A DNA stretch of 64,000 nucleotides. It comes from Bradyrhizobium sp. CB3481. Lineage in GTDB: Bacteria; Pseudomonadota; Alphaproteobacteria; Rhizobiales; Xanthobacteraceae. The DNA lies in the NCBI RefSeq assembly GCF_029714305.1, contig NZ_CP121647.1:7832501-7896500 (forward strand). Direction: 5' to 3'. Under the pieces are notes generated by a model, which worked only from the letters and a program-made list of their open reading frames with translations, searched no databases and had not been told where the DNA came from. This document shows, one piece after another, positions 15,323 through 25,071 of this stretch. The stretch's first letter is position 1. Each line of letters begins with the position of its first letter. The position numbers and the translations under genes were made by a program.

Positions 15323-18300
15323 TTATTCCTTGCGGCCGGCGAGCTGCTCCTTCAGCGCCGCGAGCTTTGCGAACGGCGAATTCGGATCGGCGGCGCGATC
15401 GCGCTCGCGCGGGCTCGCACTGGTCGCCCATTGGCGATGCGACGGACCCGACTCGCGCTTGTCACGGCCGCCCTTGTCGCGCCCGCCGAAGTCGCGGCCA
15501 CCGCGCTCGCGATCGCCCTTGTCGCGGCCACCCTTGCGGTCGCCCTTGTTGCGATCGAATTTGTCGCGGCGCTCGTCGCGGTCACGGCCCTTGCCCTCGA
15601 AGCGCTCGCGCGGCGGACGGTCCTGACGTGCTTGAGGTGCCGGTGCGCCCTCAGCGGCAGGCGCGCTTGCTGCTTCAGCCGGCGCGCCCTCGCGCGGCTT
15701 TCTGAAATCGCCGCGACGGCCACGGCGGTGACGCTGCGCCCCCTCGCCTTCGCCGGCAGCCGGCGCGCCTTCCGCGGCGCGGCCGTGGTGGCGCTGACGG
15801 TTGCGATCGTGATGCGGGCGGCGCTCGTCGGAGCGGCCGCCGGGGCGCCAGACTTCGACGAGCTGCGACTCGGCCGGCGTCTCGGCTTTCGCTTCTGCTT
15901 CAGGTTTGGCCTCGGTGGAAGCGGCCTCGGCGGGCACAGCTTCAGCGGCAGCGCCTTCGGCCGGCGCTTCGCTCGCGGTGGCGGGCTCGGCTGCGGCTTC
16001 GGCGGAGCTGACCGCTTCCGGCGTCTCCTGCTCCGGCGGCGCATCCAGGATCGCGGCTTCCGCCGGCGTGACTTCAGGCGCACTAAGCTCCTCGGCTACG
16101 TGCGCGAAGGGCGTGACTTCCGGAAGCAGCGATGACGACGGCGCAGGATCGCCGGAAACAGGCAGCTCAGCGGCGACTTCCTCGGCCGGCGTTTCGGCCG
16201 TTGCCTCGGCGCTCGCCTCGACTGGCGGCGCTTCGGCAGCAACCGTTTCCACCGGCGGCGTCTCGGCGGTAACCGTCTCGACCACTTCCACCGGTTTCGG
16301 CGGCAATGGCGGACGGCGGTCCATGCGGTAGCCGAGCGCGCGCAAGATCGAGGCAAAGTCTTCGCCGGCCGATCCGGTCAGCGACGTCATCGCCTGCGTC
16401 ACCACAAAGCCGCGGCCGTCGAACGCGCCGGCGGGCTTCTCGCCCGGCGAGGTCTCGCGCCACGCCAAAGCGGGACGAATGAGATCGGCGAGACGCTCCA
16501 GGATGTCGACGCGCACCGCGCGCTCGCCGCACTGGCGATAGCCGAGCACGCGATAGGCGTCACGATGCAGCGCCTTGTCGACCGGAAACGAGGTGCGTCC
16601 CGAGCTCGCCAGGTGCTGCGCGCCCGAGAGCGCGGACATGTCGACATTGTCCTGCTTCTCGGCCCACAAGAGCGACGCCAGCGCTCGCGCGGCGGGCTTT
16701 AGCAGCGCGGGGAAATAGATGTGGTAGGCGCCGAAGCGCACGCCGTATTTTCGCAAGGTCGCGCGCGAGGTCTGATCGAGATCCTTCATCTCGCTGGCGA
16801 TCTTCGAGCGCTCCAAAACGCCGAGCGCCTCGACGAGCTGGAACGCGATGCCGCGGCCGATACCGGTGATGTCCTCGGCCTTCGACAGGCCGAACAGCGG
16901 GCCCAGCAGCTTTTCGATATGCGTCTTCAGCCAGAGATCGAGCCGCGCCTGCACGGCCTCGCGCGGCGCGCCGGAGAGGCGCTCATCGGAGATGATCCTG
17001 ATACGCGGATGCAGCGCATCGTCGGCGGCGACGAGCTTTGCCACCGCATCGCCGGTCCAGCGGATGGTACCGTCCGAGGTCAGCACGAACTGGTCGTCGG
17101 GAGCAGCGCCAAGCTTTGTCGCGCGCGCGTCGATCTCGCTGGCCAGCACCTGGCTCGCCGCGGCCTGTAGCGCCTTCGCGTCAGACCCCGCCTCCGCCGC
17201 ATCGGGCGCAAAGGTAAATCCATCGAGCCGGCCGATCGTGTGGCCTTCAACAATCACTTCGCCGGTCTTGCCAATTTCCGTATTCAAAACTGAGTTCTCC
17301 CGCAGGCGGCGCATCAATACACTGGTCCGCCGGTCAACGAAACGCTCTGTTAAGCGTTCATGCAGCGCATCGGATAATTTATTTTCCACCTCGCGGGTGA
17401 TCCCCTGCCAGTGGTCGGGGTCGGCCAGCCAGTCCGGGCGGTTGGCGACGAAGGTCCAGGTACGGATTTGCGCGATCCGGCCCGACAGCGTGTCGATATC
17501 GCCGGTAATGCGGTCGGCCTGGTCGACCTGGGCGGCGAACCATGCGTCAGGGATGTAGCCCTTTTTGATCAGGAATGCATAAAGCGTGGTCACCAGCTCG
17601 GCATGCGCCGCGGGCGCGATCTTGCGATAATCTGGGATCGCGCAGGCGTCCCACAGCCGCTCCACGGCGGCCTTGCCGTGGGCCATCTCCCTCACCTCGC
17701 CGTCGCGGGCGGCGTGATCGAGCACGCGCTGGTCCTCGGCGACCGGCGCGCGGGTCAGCGCCTCGTGCCCCGGCGGCAGCGCGAGCGAGACCTGCAGGCT
17801 GCCGAGCGAGGAGAAATCAAGCTTCGAATTCCGCCACTGCAGCATTTTGACGCTGTCGAAGGTGTGGTTCTGCAGCGCGTTCACCAGCTCCGGCTCGAAC
17901 GGCGCGCAGCGGCCCGTGGTGCCAAAGGTGCCGTTGCGGGTGGCGCGCCCGGCGCGGCCGGCGATCTGCGCGAACTCGGCCGGCGTCAGCCGGCGGAACT
18001 GGTAGCCGTCATATTTGCGGTCGGAAGCAAACGCGACGTGATCGACGTCGAGGTTGAGGCCCATGCCGACCGCGTCGGTGGCGACGAGATAATCGACGTC
18101 GCCGTTCTGGAACATCGCGACCTGTGCATTTCTGGTGCGTGGGCTGAGCGATCCCAGCACCACGGCTGCGCCGCCATGCTGGCGGCGGATCAGTTCGGCG
18201 ATCGCGTAGACTTCATCGGCCGAGAACGCGACGATCGCGGTTCGGCGCGGCTGGCGCGTGATCTTGCGGTCGCCCGCGAATTCGAGCTGCGACAGCCGTG

Positions 18301-18769
18301 GCCGCGTGATGATGGACGCGCCGGGCAAGAGACGCTCGATGATCGGGCGCATCGTCGCCGCGCCCAGCAGCAGCGTTTCGTCGCGGCCGCGGCGATGCAG
18401 GATGCGGTCGGTGAAGACGTGCCCGCGCTCCAGATCGGCGGCGATCTGGATTTCATCGACGGCCAGAAAAGAAACGTCGAGATCGCGCGGCATCGCCTCG
18501 ACGGTCGAGACCCAGTAGCGCGGATTCTTCGGCTTGATCTTCTCCTCGCCGGTGACCAGCGCGACGCTCTCGACGCCTGCGCGGTCCACGATCTTGTTGT
18601 AGACCTCACGCGCGAGCAGGCGCAGCGGCAGGCCGATCACGCCGGACGAATGCCCCAGCATCCGCTCGATGGCGAGGTGCGTCTTGCCGGTGTTGGTCGG
18701 CCCGAGCACGGCAGTGACGCCCGCGCCGGGCGCGCGTTCGGAGGCGAACGAGGAAGGAGAGAAGGCCAT
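15323..18769 (-). CDS. Suv3-like DEAD/DEAH RNA helicase with long disordered tail
   Basis: A 1148-residue protein. Helicase motifs appear in order: GPTNTGKTHLA (Walker A, residue about 22), DEIQ (motif II, about 106), GAATMRP (III), ATDAVGMGLNLDVD (V) and QIAGRAGRA (VI, about 268). The arrangement is that of the Suv3 family of mitochondrial and alphaproteobacterial RNA helicases, which unwind RNA for degradation. After residue about 810 the protein changes to a Glu/Ala/Pro-rich acidic stretch and then an Arg/Gly/Asp-rich tail (RDRDERRDKFDRNKGDRK), ending FAKLAALKEQLAGRKE. The tail probably binds RNA or partners. It heads the helicase-S4-fdxA-carD group. Confidence 0.92.
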   Translation of the reverse strand: MAFSPSSFASERAPGAGVTAVLGPTNTGKTHLAIERMLGHSSGVIGLPLRLLAREVYNKIVDRAGVESVALVTGEEKIKPKNPRYWVSTVEAMPRDLDVSFLAVDEIQIAADLERGHVFTDRILHRRGRDETLLLGAATMRPIIERLLPGASIITRPRLSQLEFAGDRKITRQPRRTAIVAFSADEVYAIAELIRRQHGGAAVVLGSLSPRTRNAQVAMFQNGDVDYLVATDAVGMGLNLDVDHVAFASDRKYDGYQFRRLTPAEFAQIAGRAGRATRNGTFGTTGRCAPFEPELVNALQNHTFDSVKMLQWRNSKLDFSSLGSLQVSLALPPGHEALTRAPVAEDQRVLDHAARDGEVREMAHGKAAVERLWDACAIPDYRKIAPAAHAELVTTLYAFLIKKGYIPDAWFAAQVDQADRITGDIDTLSGRIAQIRTWTFVANRPDWLADPDHWQGITREVENKLSDALHERLTERFVDRRTSVLMRRLRENSVLNTEIGKTGEVIVEGHTIGRLDGFTFAPDAAEAGSDAKALQAAASQVLASEIDARATKLGAAPDDQFVLTSDGTIRWTGDAVAKLVAADDALHPRIRIISDERLSGAPREAVQARLDLWLKTHIEKLLGPLFGLSKAEDITGIGRGIAFQLVEALGVLERSKIASEMKDLDQTSRATLRKYGVRFGAYHIYFPALLKPAARALASLLWAEKQDNVDMSALSGAQHLASSGRTSFPVDKALHRDAYRVLGYRQCGERAVRVDILERLADLIRPALAWRETSPGEKPAGAFDGRGFVVTQAMTSLTGSAGEDFASILRALGYRMDRRPPLPPKPVEVVETVTAETPPVETVAAEAPPVEASAEATAETPAEEVAAELPVSGDPAPSSSLLPEVTPFAHVAEELSAPEVTPAEAAILDAPPEQETPEAVSSAEAAAEPATASEAPAEGAAAEAVPAEAASTEAKPEAEAKAETPAESQLVEVWRPGGRSDERRPHHDRNRQRHHGRAAEGAPAAGEGEGAQRHRRGRRGDFRKPREGAPAEAASAPAAEGAPAPQARQDRPPRERFEGKGRDRDERRDKFDRNKGDRKGGRDKGDRERGGRDFGGRDKGGRDKRESGPSHRQWATSASPRERDRAADPNSPFAKLAALKEQLAGRKE

Positions 18770-18805
18770 TACGTGCAGGTGTTTCTTTGAAATCCGGCGC
18801 TTCCA

Positions 18806-18888
18806 CCGTCATTGCGAGGAGCAACGCGACGAAGCAATCCATACTTTCTGCGGCCCGATGGATTGCTTCGCTTCGCTCGCAATGACGG
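18806..18888. repeat. CGTCATTGCGAG-family palindromic repeat
   Basis: CCGTCATTGCGAG ... CTCGCAATGACGG arms with an inner inverted pair GAAGCAATCCAT/ATGGATTGCTTC. A second full copy is at 26665-26751, sharing even the flanking CGGCGCTTCCA-like bases, and a half copy at 12104-12133. Confidence 0.9.
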
Positions 18889-19176
18889 GAAACTGTTTCA
18901 CTTTGCGACGGTGATGCGGTCGCGGCTTAAGCTCTGGAACGAGTCTGGAACGAATCGCGTCCGAATCGCTGACTCCTACCGAAACCCGATACGTTCACCG
19001 CAACATCTCGCGCTGAAGCGCACAGGGAGGCACTAGATCAAGTTTGCACGGGCTCCACAAGCGGCGGTTTTGAGCTCGATTTCTTAAAGTCGTGTGTCGA
19101 ATCAGAAGTGGCGAAGAGTCAACATGATTCATAGCGGTTGTGTTGCGCATCGGTGCCGCCTCAGGTGACGCCGCGT

Positions 19177-19279
19177 TCCCTCCCCCCTTGCGGGGGAGGG
19201 TTAGGGAGAGGGGTAGCGGCAACGGTGGTGCTCGTGGCTTACCCCTCTCCCCTACCCTCCCCCGCAAGGGGGGAGGGAG
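19177..19279. repeat. CTCCCTCCCCCC-family palindromic repeat
   Basis: Two hairpins, TCCCTCCCCCCTTGCGGGGG... and CCCTCCCCCGCAAGGGGGGA, face each other around a central spacer. A second copy of this family is at 25144-25301. Confidence 0.9.
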
Positions 19280-19350
19280 CGATAGAGTATCCGTCCCTCA
19301 CTTTGCTTTCGCGATCATTCTCGCAACGCCGCTGTGCGGGCGGCTCGAAA

Positions 19351-20256
19351 TCAATTCGTCTTCGCCACCCGCGGCGGTGCCGCTGATGTCACAAACGACG
19401 TCGCTTCCAGCATGGCGAGCCCCAACGGCGTCGGAATGCTCATTCGGAACGGAACCAGGATGCGGGTTCCCGCAATCGGCACGAAGGCGATTTCGATGCG
19501 CCGTTCGGTGGCGAGGTATTTGATGACCGGGCGGTCGGGGATGTAGCCGGCGACCGGGGTGAAATAGATGGCGCAGACCAGCGCCGGCCCGTGATAGCCG
19601 CGCTCGGCCTTCACCGTTTCCATGCGCTTGTAATCGAGTTTCAGATCATAGCGCAGGCGGCCGTCGAAGATCCCTGCGCCGGTGCGGCAGGAATCCGGCG
19701 ACAGCACCTCGCCATTGCCAGGCACGCGCAGCATCGAGCCGGTCATCGGATCGAGCACGCCCTTGCGATGCGCCTCGGTGACGGGAATGCGGTCGGGATC
19801 AACCGGCGGTACCGGGTCGAACGAAAATTCCTTCACATTGCCGTTCGCCAGCGAGATCCGGATGGTCTCGGATTTCTTCTGCGTGGTGGTTGTCGCGGTG
19901 TAGTTGCTCGCCACCAGCGCGCCATTCACGATGCGTCCGACGCTCGCGCCGGAGCCGCTGCCGCCGGAAAACGCCTTCAACAGCCCCGCGGTGCCGCCTT
20001 GGGCGGAGGCGGAAAAGGTGTCGTCGCCGATTTCGATGGTCCAGGCGCCCTTGCCGACGGGAATGCCGGCCAGCGTCGCCTCATATTGCGCATCGAGCCG
20101 CCCCTGCGCGGAAGCTGCTTGCGGTGCCAGCGCCAGAAGCGCCGGGACGAACAGGCCGAAAACGAGCCCGAGCCTTGAAGAAGGCGCGAACGAAGAGACG
20201 GCGCGAGGCGTGGTCACCAATGAAAAGTCCCGGGGTCGGCGCGTGCTGATGTTCAT
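19351..20256 (-). CDS. DUF3108 domain-containing exported protein
   Basis: A 301-residue protein with an unusually long N-terminus before a hydrophobic signal (LGLVFGLFVPALLALAPQAASA, cleavage before QGRLDAQYEATLAGIPVG). The mature part has the DUF3108 pattern: an opening beta strand in which the protein describes A-x-Y-E-A-x-L-x-G-I-P, then GNVKEFSFDPVPPVDPDRIPVTEAHRKGVLDPMT-like central section and a final Y-L-A-T-E-R region. It is a predicted periplasmic beta-rich protein of unknown function. A shorter start may be the true one. It is divergent from rpmB. Confidence 0.8.
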   Translation of the reverse strand: MNISTRRPRDFSLVTTPRAVSSFAPSSRLGLVFGLFVPALLALAPQAASAQGRLDAQYEATLAGIPVGKGAWTIEIGDDTFSASAQGGTAGLLKAFSGGSGSGASVGRIVNGALVASNYTATTTTQKKSETIRISLANGNVKEFSFDPVPPVDPDRIPVTEAHRKGVLDPMTGSMLRVPGNGEVLSPDSCRTGAGIFDGRLRYDLKLDYKRMETVKAERGYHGPALVCAIYFTPVAGYIPDRPVIKYLATERRIEIAFVPIAGTRILVPFRMSIPTPLGLAMLEATSFVTSAAPPRVAKTN

Positions 20257-20716
20257 TTAGGCAGAAATATCCGGCAAACAACGCGTGTTTTCGCGATAAC
20301 CACGCAATTCCGACCTCTCCTGGCTGCCCGCCGCTATGCGGGATGGCTGGGGCCGACGGCACTCTCTCGAAAGCCATGGTGTCGGCGCGGATTGCGCCCT
20401 TTATATGGTCCCTTAAGTGACTGGAAGCCCTAGTAAACCAGCCGTTACAGCGGACGATACAAATCGCGTTTTCTGGCGCAGCACGCCCTCGGACTCGATC
20501 CGGAGGTGGACCTCCGGTTCGCGCCAGAGAAAACGCGTCAAAAACAGAGGCTTGGAACCGCGGCGGCCATGGTCCAAGCCACCCAACAAACCTTGACCTC
20601 GCGGCCGTCTCCCCCTATACACCCGCGGTTCCTGGAAATGGACGCGATTTTGGACCCCCCGCGCGCTGGCCGCGTGACACGCTTGGCTTTGGCGGGGATG
20701 GAAGAGGATTTTGACA
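20257..20716. other. Divergent intergenic region upstream of rpmB
   Basis: 460 bases between the DUF3108 start and rpmB. It contains the strong rpmB promoter at 20593-20621 and an approximately 90-base rpmB leader. The rest shows no gene; the promoter for DUF3108 was not resolved. Confidence 0.6.
20593..20621 (+). promoter_or_regulatory. Sigma-70 promoter of rpmB
   Basis: TTGACC at 20593-20598, a 17-bp spacer, and TATACA at 20616-20621: near-consensus housekeeping promoter. Predicted start of transcription is near 20628, giving a leader of about 90 bases before rpmB. Confidence 0.75.
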
Positions 20717-21025
20717 ATGTCCCGGCGCTGCGAACTGACGGCCAAGGGCCCCCAGGTGGGCCACAAGGTGAGCCACTCGAACATCAAGACCAAGCGGCGC
20801 TTCCTGCCGAACCTGACCAACGTCACCTTCATCTCGGACGCGCTCGGCCGCAACGTGCGCCTGCGCGTCTCGACCAACGCACTCAAGAGCGTCGACCACA
20901 ATGGCGGCCTCGACGCCTACCTGCTCAAGGCCAAGGCCGACGTCCTCTCCCCCCGCGCCCTCGACCTGAAGCGCGCGATCGAGAAGAAGGTCGGCAAGCC
21001 CGCGTTCGTGAAGAAGGCGAGCTAA
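20717..21025 (+). CDS. rpmB: 50S ribosomal protein L28
   Basis: A 102-residue L28 of the longer alphaproteobacterial form. It starts [20 protein letters not shown] and continues [13 protein letters not shown], the typical basic, Asn/Lys-rich core that binds 23S rRNA near the E site. The start at 20717 (not the TTG-proximal ATG two codons earlier) is supported by AGAGGA eight bases upstream and by homologues beginning MSRRC. It is monocistronic, with its own promoter and intrinsic terminator. Confidence 0.97.
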   Translation: MSRRCELTAKGPQVGHKVSHSNIKTKRRFLPNLTNVTFISDALGRNVRLRVSTNALKSVDHNGGLDAYLLKAKADVLSPRALDLKRAIEKKVGKPAFVKKAS

Positions 21026-21059
21026 AGATTTAAGCTACATCGGCGGATTGAGTTTGGAG

Positions 21060-21092
21060 CGGCCGGGTCGGAAGACCCGGCCGTTTTTTTTT
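21060..21092 (+). terminator. Intrinsic terminator of rpmB
   Basis: CGGCCGGGTC, loop GGAA, GACCCGGCCG, then nine T residues. A textbook Rho-independent terminator 34 bases after the rpmB stop codon. Confidence 0.95.
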
Positions 21093-21301
21093 ACTGATAG
21101 CTTTCCCATCCCGCACGTCTCGACACTTTATTAGGCAGAAGTTCGCGATTGCGCAGAAGTGCAACAAACCAACTGCGATGGTAAAGCAAGCATCAAAGCT
21201 GATACGCGGCATTGTGGATCATTTTCAATCTGCAGTAGTATTATAAGTAAGAACTTCTTGGCAAGGACACCGCCTCCGCCATCCAACCAACAGCACGAGC
21301 C

Positions 21302-23519
21302 ATGCCTTCAGAGATGCATTTTGACGCGCTCAAGATCTACTATTACGTCATTCTAGAAACGGACGACCTCAAGGACGTCACTCTGCTGCAAGGCTTCTCG
21401 ATTAGCTGGCCCTCAGTCGAATGGGCGCTGACTATGATTGCGCGACTGCCAGCAGATGTTCTCGAACCAACATCGAAGATAGATGACATAGTTGCCCAAC
21501 GCATGGGCGGCTTTCGATCGCTTTGCTGGGCTCCACTAAACATCGGCGCTCTTGAAAGCTTGTCTACCAACGACCTTTCGCCCTTTGTCGTACTCTTCTC
21601 GGGCGAGCGCACTTGTGCGGCGCGTGTTCGCGCTTGGCAGGCACAACAGCAGCGCCCGGTGCTGCACATTTCGAACATCGATGTTCAAGAAGGAGTCACC
21701 CCAGCAGCTTTCACGATTGAAGTCTTGCGCGATTACTGCCTGCAGGCTCTTAATCAATCTCCGCAGTTATTTTCGGATGAGCAGAGAGCCGCGACGGAAA
21801 CTGCGTTACCGCAATGGATGGAACCGCAATTCATTCCAAGCGGCCTCAAGCAGCAGGGACACAACGTAACAATTCCTAACTATCTCTCTCTCCTCCGATC
21901 GGGCCGCTCTGTCGAACCAGGGGAACACTTCATTGGCAGTACTGAGAAGGAGTATACTGACCTGATCCTGGAAACGGCCAAGGCCGTAATTGACGTTCGA
22001 GATCAGATAGGTTTTCAACCATTTCACGCGATGACGCTTTTGCGCCCAGCGCTAATCCTCGCCGAACCTGCTCTCTACAGGATTAACTACCGACCGATTG
22101 AGATCAAAGATCACGCTGAAGAAAGGATGGTTCGGCAAACGCTTCGACTCATCCAAAAGCAAAAGGGATTGCATAACTGGACCACAAATGAATTCGCTAG
22201 CGATCTACAAAATTCACCTGCATCACAAGCGATAAATCCACTCACGCGCGACCGAACTCCGAATTTTTGCGGCTGGGCTAAGTGTTCATGCCGCGCAGAC
22301 GGCTTCCGCCGTTGTTCGACTATCTCCGGCGGTCAACCATGTCTTTCCCGCACTCTCTGCATATGCTCGAAGTGACCGATCACAAACACTCGCCGCTCGC
22401 CTGAAGGCGCGACGGCTGTTTAACTCGATTCAAGATGGGTTATGCGAAGCTTTAGGCAAGGAACGAATCACTTTTATCCAAGACATTGGCGGTCCTCTAA
22501 AGATTGTTGCAGATGCGCCGCTCGAGTGGCTGCCCGTTGGCAATCTTCCGCTTTGCTTGCGGTATGATTGCTCTCGCATCAATGCCACTCCAGGCAATAT
22601 GCTCATGGCTCTACTGACTGAGCCTGTGACTATTACCTTTGAACCGCGGGATCTTCAGAAAGTTCTAGTTCTTAGTTCCTTTACAGATGATGATCCGCTC
22701 AAAGACATTTTGACCAGAGCAATAAACACCCTTCGAGAGCGATGGGATGGCAAAGTTGAGGTAATTTTCAAGAAGGCCACCACGCTCGACCACTTTGTTG
22801 AGGCCTTGAATAGTTACGATGGCCAGATCCTTATTTTTGATGGTCATGGAGCAGACAACGCAAGTGAGCCCATTGGAAAACTTGTCATAGGAGATGAGGC
22901 CATAGACGTTTGGAAGCTTCAGGGAAAAGTCCGAGTTCCTCCTATTGTGATTCTTAGCGCTTGTGACACGCACGGTCTCGACGCTTCCTCACATGCTACA
23001 GTGGGCAACGGCTTTTTGTTCCTTGGCGCTCGTACTGTCCTTGCCACGCTGCTTCCAGTGAATGCATTCCACTCAGCTTTATTTGTCGCGCGGCTCGTTT
23101 ACCGGTTGGCAGACTTTATCCCAGCAGCCCTATCGGCGCGGAAACGCGTTCTAAATTGGACCGAAATTATCTCGGGAATGCTCCGCATGGCCTTCGCGAG
23201 CGAATTGCTCGATGAGCTTATCGGCCCCCCAGCCCCGGAAGGCTCACCGCGATCGAATCTTCAATTGGCGTCGAACGTGGATATAAATTTGAGACAAGAA
23301 GATTGGTATGGAAATCTCTTAGCAAATATCGCGCGAGAGCGAAATCAAGGCGTGGACATCATCGAAAGCAGGGCGAGCGCCATCACCGCACGTTGCGAAT
23401 CTATCCGCTACATTCAGCTTGGAAATCCTGAAACCATCTTGGTGGATGATGGGTCCATCTTGAAGCAGGTGCAGCAAGCAGCGCGCAACTTTCACGACGA
23501 CGGAGCGGAACATGCTTAA
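21302..23519 (+). pseudogene. CHAT-domain (caspase-like) protein, split by a +1 frameshift
   Basis: Two adjacent frames make one protein of about 738 residues. The first runs from ATG 21302 and drifts into nonsense after about 22264, stopping at 22375. The second is open from 22236 to 23519 with no ATG or GTG, so it cannot start by itself. Removing one T from the run of five at 22264-22268 joins them smoothly (NFAAGLSVHAAQ). The C-terminal half is a CHAT protease: IVADAPLEWLPVGNLPLCLR, catalytic His in FDGHG (base 22845) and Cys in LSACDTHG (base 22962). The N-terminal about 320 residues match nothing I know. GC is low (26/60 on line 22681-22740), suggesting horizontal origin. It may be an assembly error or true decay. 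Confidence 0.8.
22264..22268 (+). other. Frameshift site in CHAT gene (T5 run)
   Basis: Five T residues where four would keep the frame. Upstream the coding frame begins at positions 2 modulo 3, downstream at 0 modulo 3. Confidence 0.65.
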
Positions 23520-23773
23520 GTGCCGAACGAGGCGCTTAACCCCATACGACTATCTTCAGCCGTCCTGAGTGGCAATTCCACTACTGGGCGCTAGAACAAA
23601 AAAATAGCGTCCCACTTAAAGATTCGCGCAGTAACCGAGGCGACCGGAACCGAAGCCTTTTACGGTCCGGAATGGCCGTGGACGAAGCGCCGTTGGCGCT
23701 CGCAGCATCATCCAAAATCCCCAGATCCTGCTAAACTCGCCCAGGTAGCACCCCTGCCCCCGCGAGTCCCCCC

Positions 23774-25071
23774 ATGCGCAACATCATCATCTGCTGCGAC
23801 GGCACCGGCAACGAGATTTCCGAGAACATCTCCAATGTGCTCAAGCTTTATCGCTGCCTGCGCAAGACGGAGAAGACGGAGCCGCGGCAGCTTGTCTATT
23901 ACGATCCGGGGTCGGCACGCTGGCGCGGCCGGACCCGTGGCACAAGTTCAAGCAGGATTTCAACGCCATCCTCGGGCTCGCCACCGGCTATGGGCTCGAT
24001 GACAACGTGCTCTCGGCCTATGCCTTCCTGGTCCACCATTACAAGACCGGGGATGCGATCTACCTGTTCGGCTTTTCCCGCGGTGCCTATACCGTGCGGG
24101 TGCTGGCGGGGCTCATTCATAAAATTGGCCTGATCACGCCCGAGCAGGTCAATCTCGCAGGCTCGGGTCTGATCGCCTACAAGCAGTTCTCCTCGGATGA
24201 AGCGCCGAAGCTGCGCGCAAAATTCAAGTCGGCGATCGAGGTCGCCGCCGGGGAAGATGCGGTGCAGACCGCGTTCGACAACGCCGCTCAGTTCGCGCGC
24301 ATCACCTCGGCGCGCTGGCCCACCATCCGCTTCGTTGGCGTCTGGGATACGGTCGCGAGCGTGATCGTGCCGCGAACGGATCGCTTGTTCTTCTGGCCAA
24401 GCCTGGAAGAGCTGGCGTTCACGATTGTGAACCCGAGCGTGCAGACCTTCCGGCAGGCGATCTCGATCGACGAGCGGCGCTGCATGTTCCGCCTGAAGAA
24501 GTGGGACGCCCCGCAGACCTTCAAGCACAACCGCTTCAACGATGCACATGCCGAGCCGCAGGATATATTGCAGGTGTGGTTCGCCGGCGTGCATGCCGAT
24601 ATCGGCGGCGGCTATCCGGAAAAGGAAAGCGGGCTTTCCAAATATCCGCTGCTCTGGATGATCGACGAAGCGACCAAATGCGGGATCACGGTCAACCAGG
24701 CGACCGTCAACCAGCTCGCCTGGGGCGTCCAGCGCAAGAGCAGCCCGTTTTCCTATGTCGCGCCCGATATCCGCGGCGATCTCCACACCTCGCTATCGGG
24801 CGCGTGGTGGCTGCTCGAATATCTGCCGAAGAGCGCGCGTTACAAGGAATGGCCGGCGCGGCAGAGCTATCTCGGCTATTACATCCCCGACGCCGAGCCG
24901 CGCTTCATTCCCGACGGCGCGGTGATCCACGAGAGCGCGCTGCAGCGCATGGACGCGCTGCCGAGCTACCGCCCGGTGAACCTGCCGAAACAGTTCGAGA
25001 AATTCCCGATGCCGATCCCGCCGCCGCATGCCAGCGCGGAAGAGCCAGAGGAAGCGGTCGCGGAGGATTGA
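23774..25071 (+). pseudogene. DUF2235 (Tle1-like) alpha/beta-hydrolase, split by a -1 frameshift
   Basis: The N-terminus MRNIIICCDGTGNEISENIS and ...LVYYDPG is in one frame, and VGTLARPDPWHKFKQDF through the stop at 25071 is in another. Adding one G to GGGG at 23908-23911 gives the DUF2235 consensus YYDPGVGT and a continuous protein of about 432 residues. The nucleophile elbow GFSRGAY has Ser at about residue 102; FVGVWDTV and GVHADIGGGY provide the probable Asp and His. DUF2235 includes phospholipase effectors of type VI secretion (Tle1) but also many housekeeping-like hydrolases. GC (34/60 on line 24181-24240) is nearer to that of the host than the CHAT gene. No VgrG, PAAR or immunity gene is adjacent. 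Confidence 0.82.

Larger units (their letters stand above)
18770..19350. other. Intergenic region with two palindromic repeats
   Basis: Between the helicase start and the DUF3108 stop there is no convincing gene. It holds the complete CGTCATTGCGAG-family element (18806-18888) and the CTCCCTCCCCCC-family element (19177-19279). The 290 bases between them show nothing recognisable; a helicase promoter must lie here but no consensus was found. Confidence 0.7.

Noticed and set aside
15296..16135. Plus-strand Ala/Leu/Val-rich frame opposite the helicase tail
   Set aside because: Its repetitive composition is the complement of the low-complexity Glu/Ala/Arg tail.
17411..18790. 459-codon plus-strand frame opposite the Suv3-like helicase
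   Set aside because: It is antisense to conserved helicase motifs and has no recognisable features.
20417..20716. Small ORFs in the rpmB leader
   Set aside because: They have no ribosome binding site or coding character; the region is better explained by the promoter and leader.
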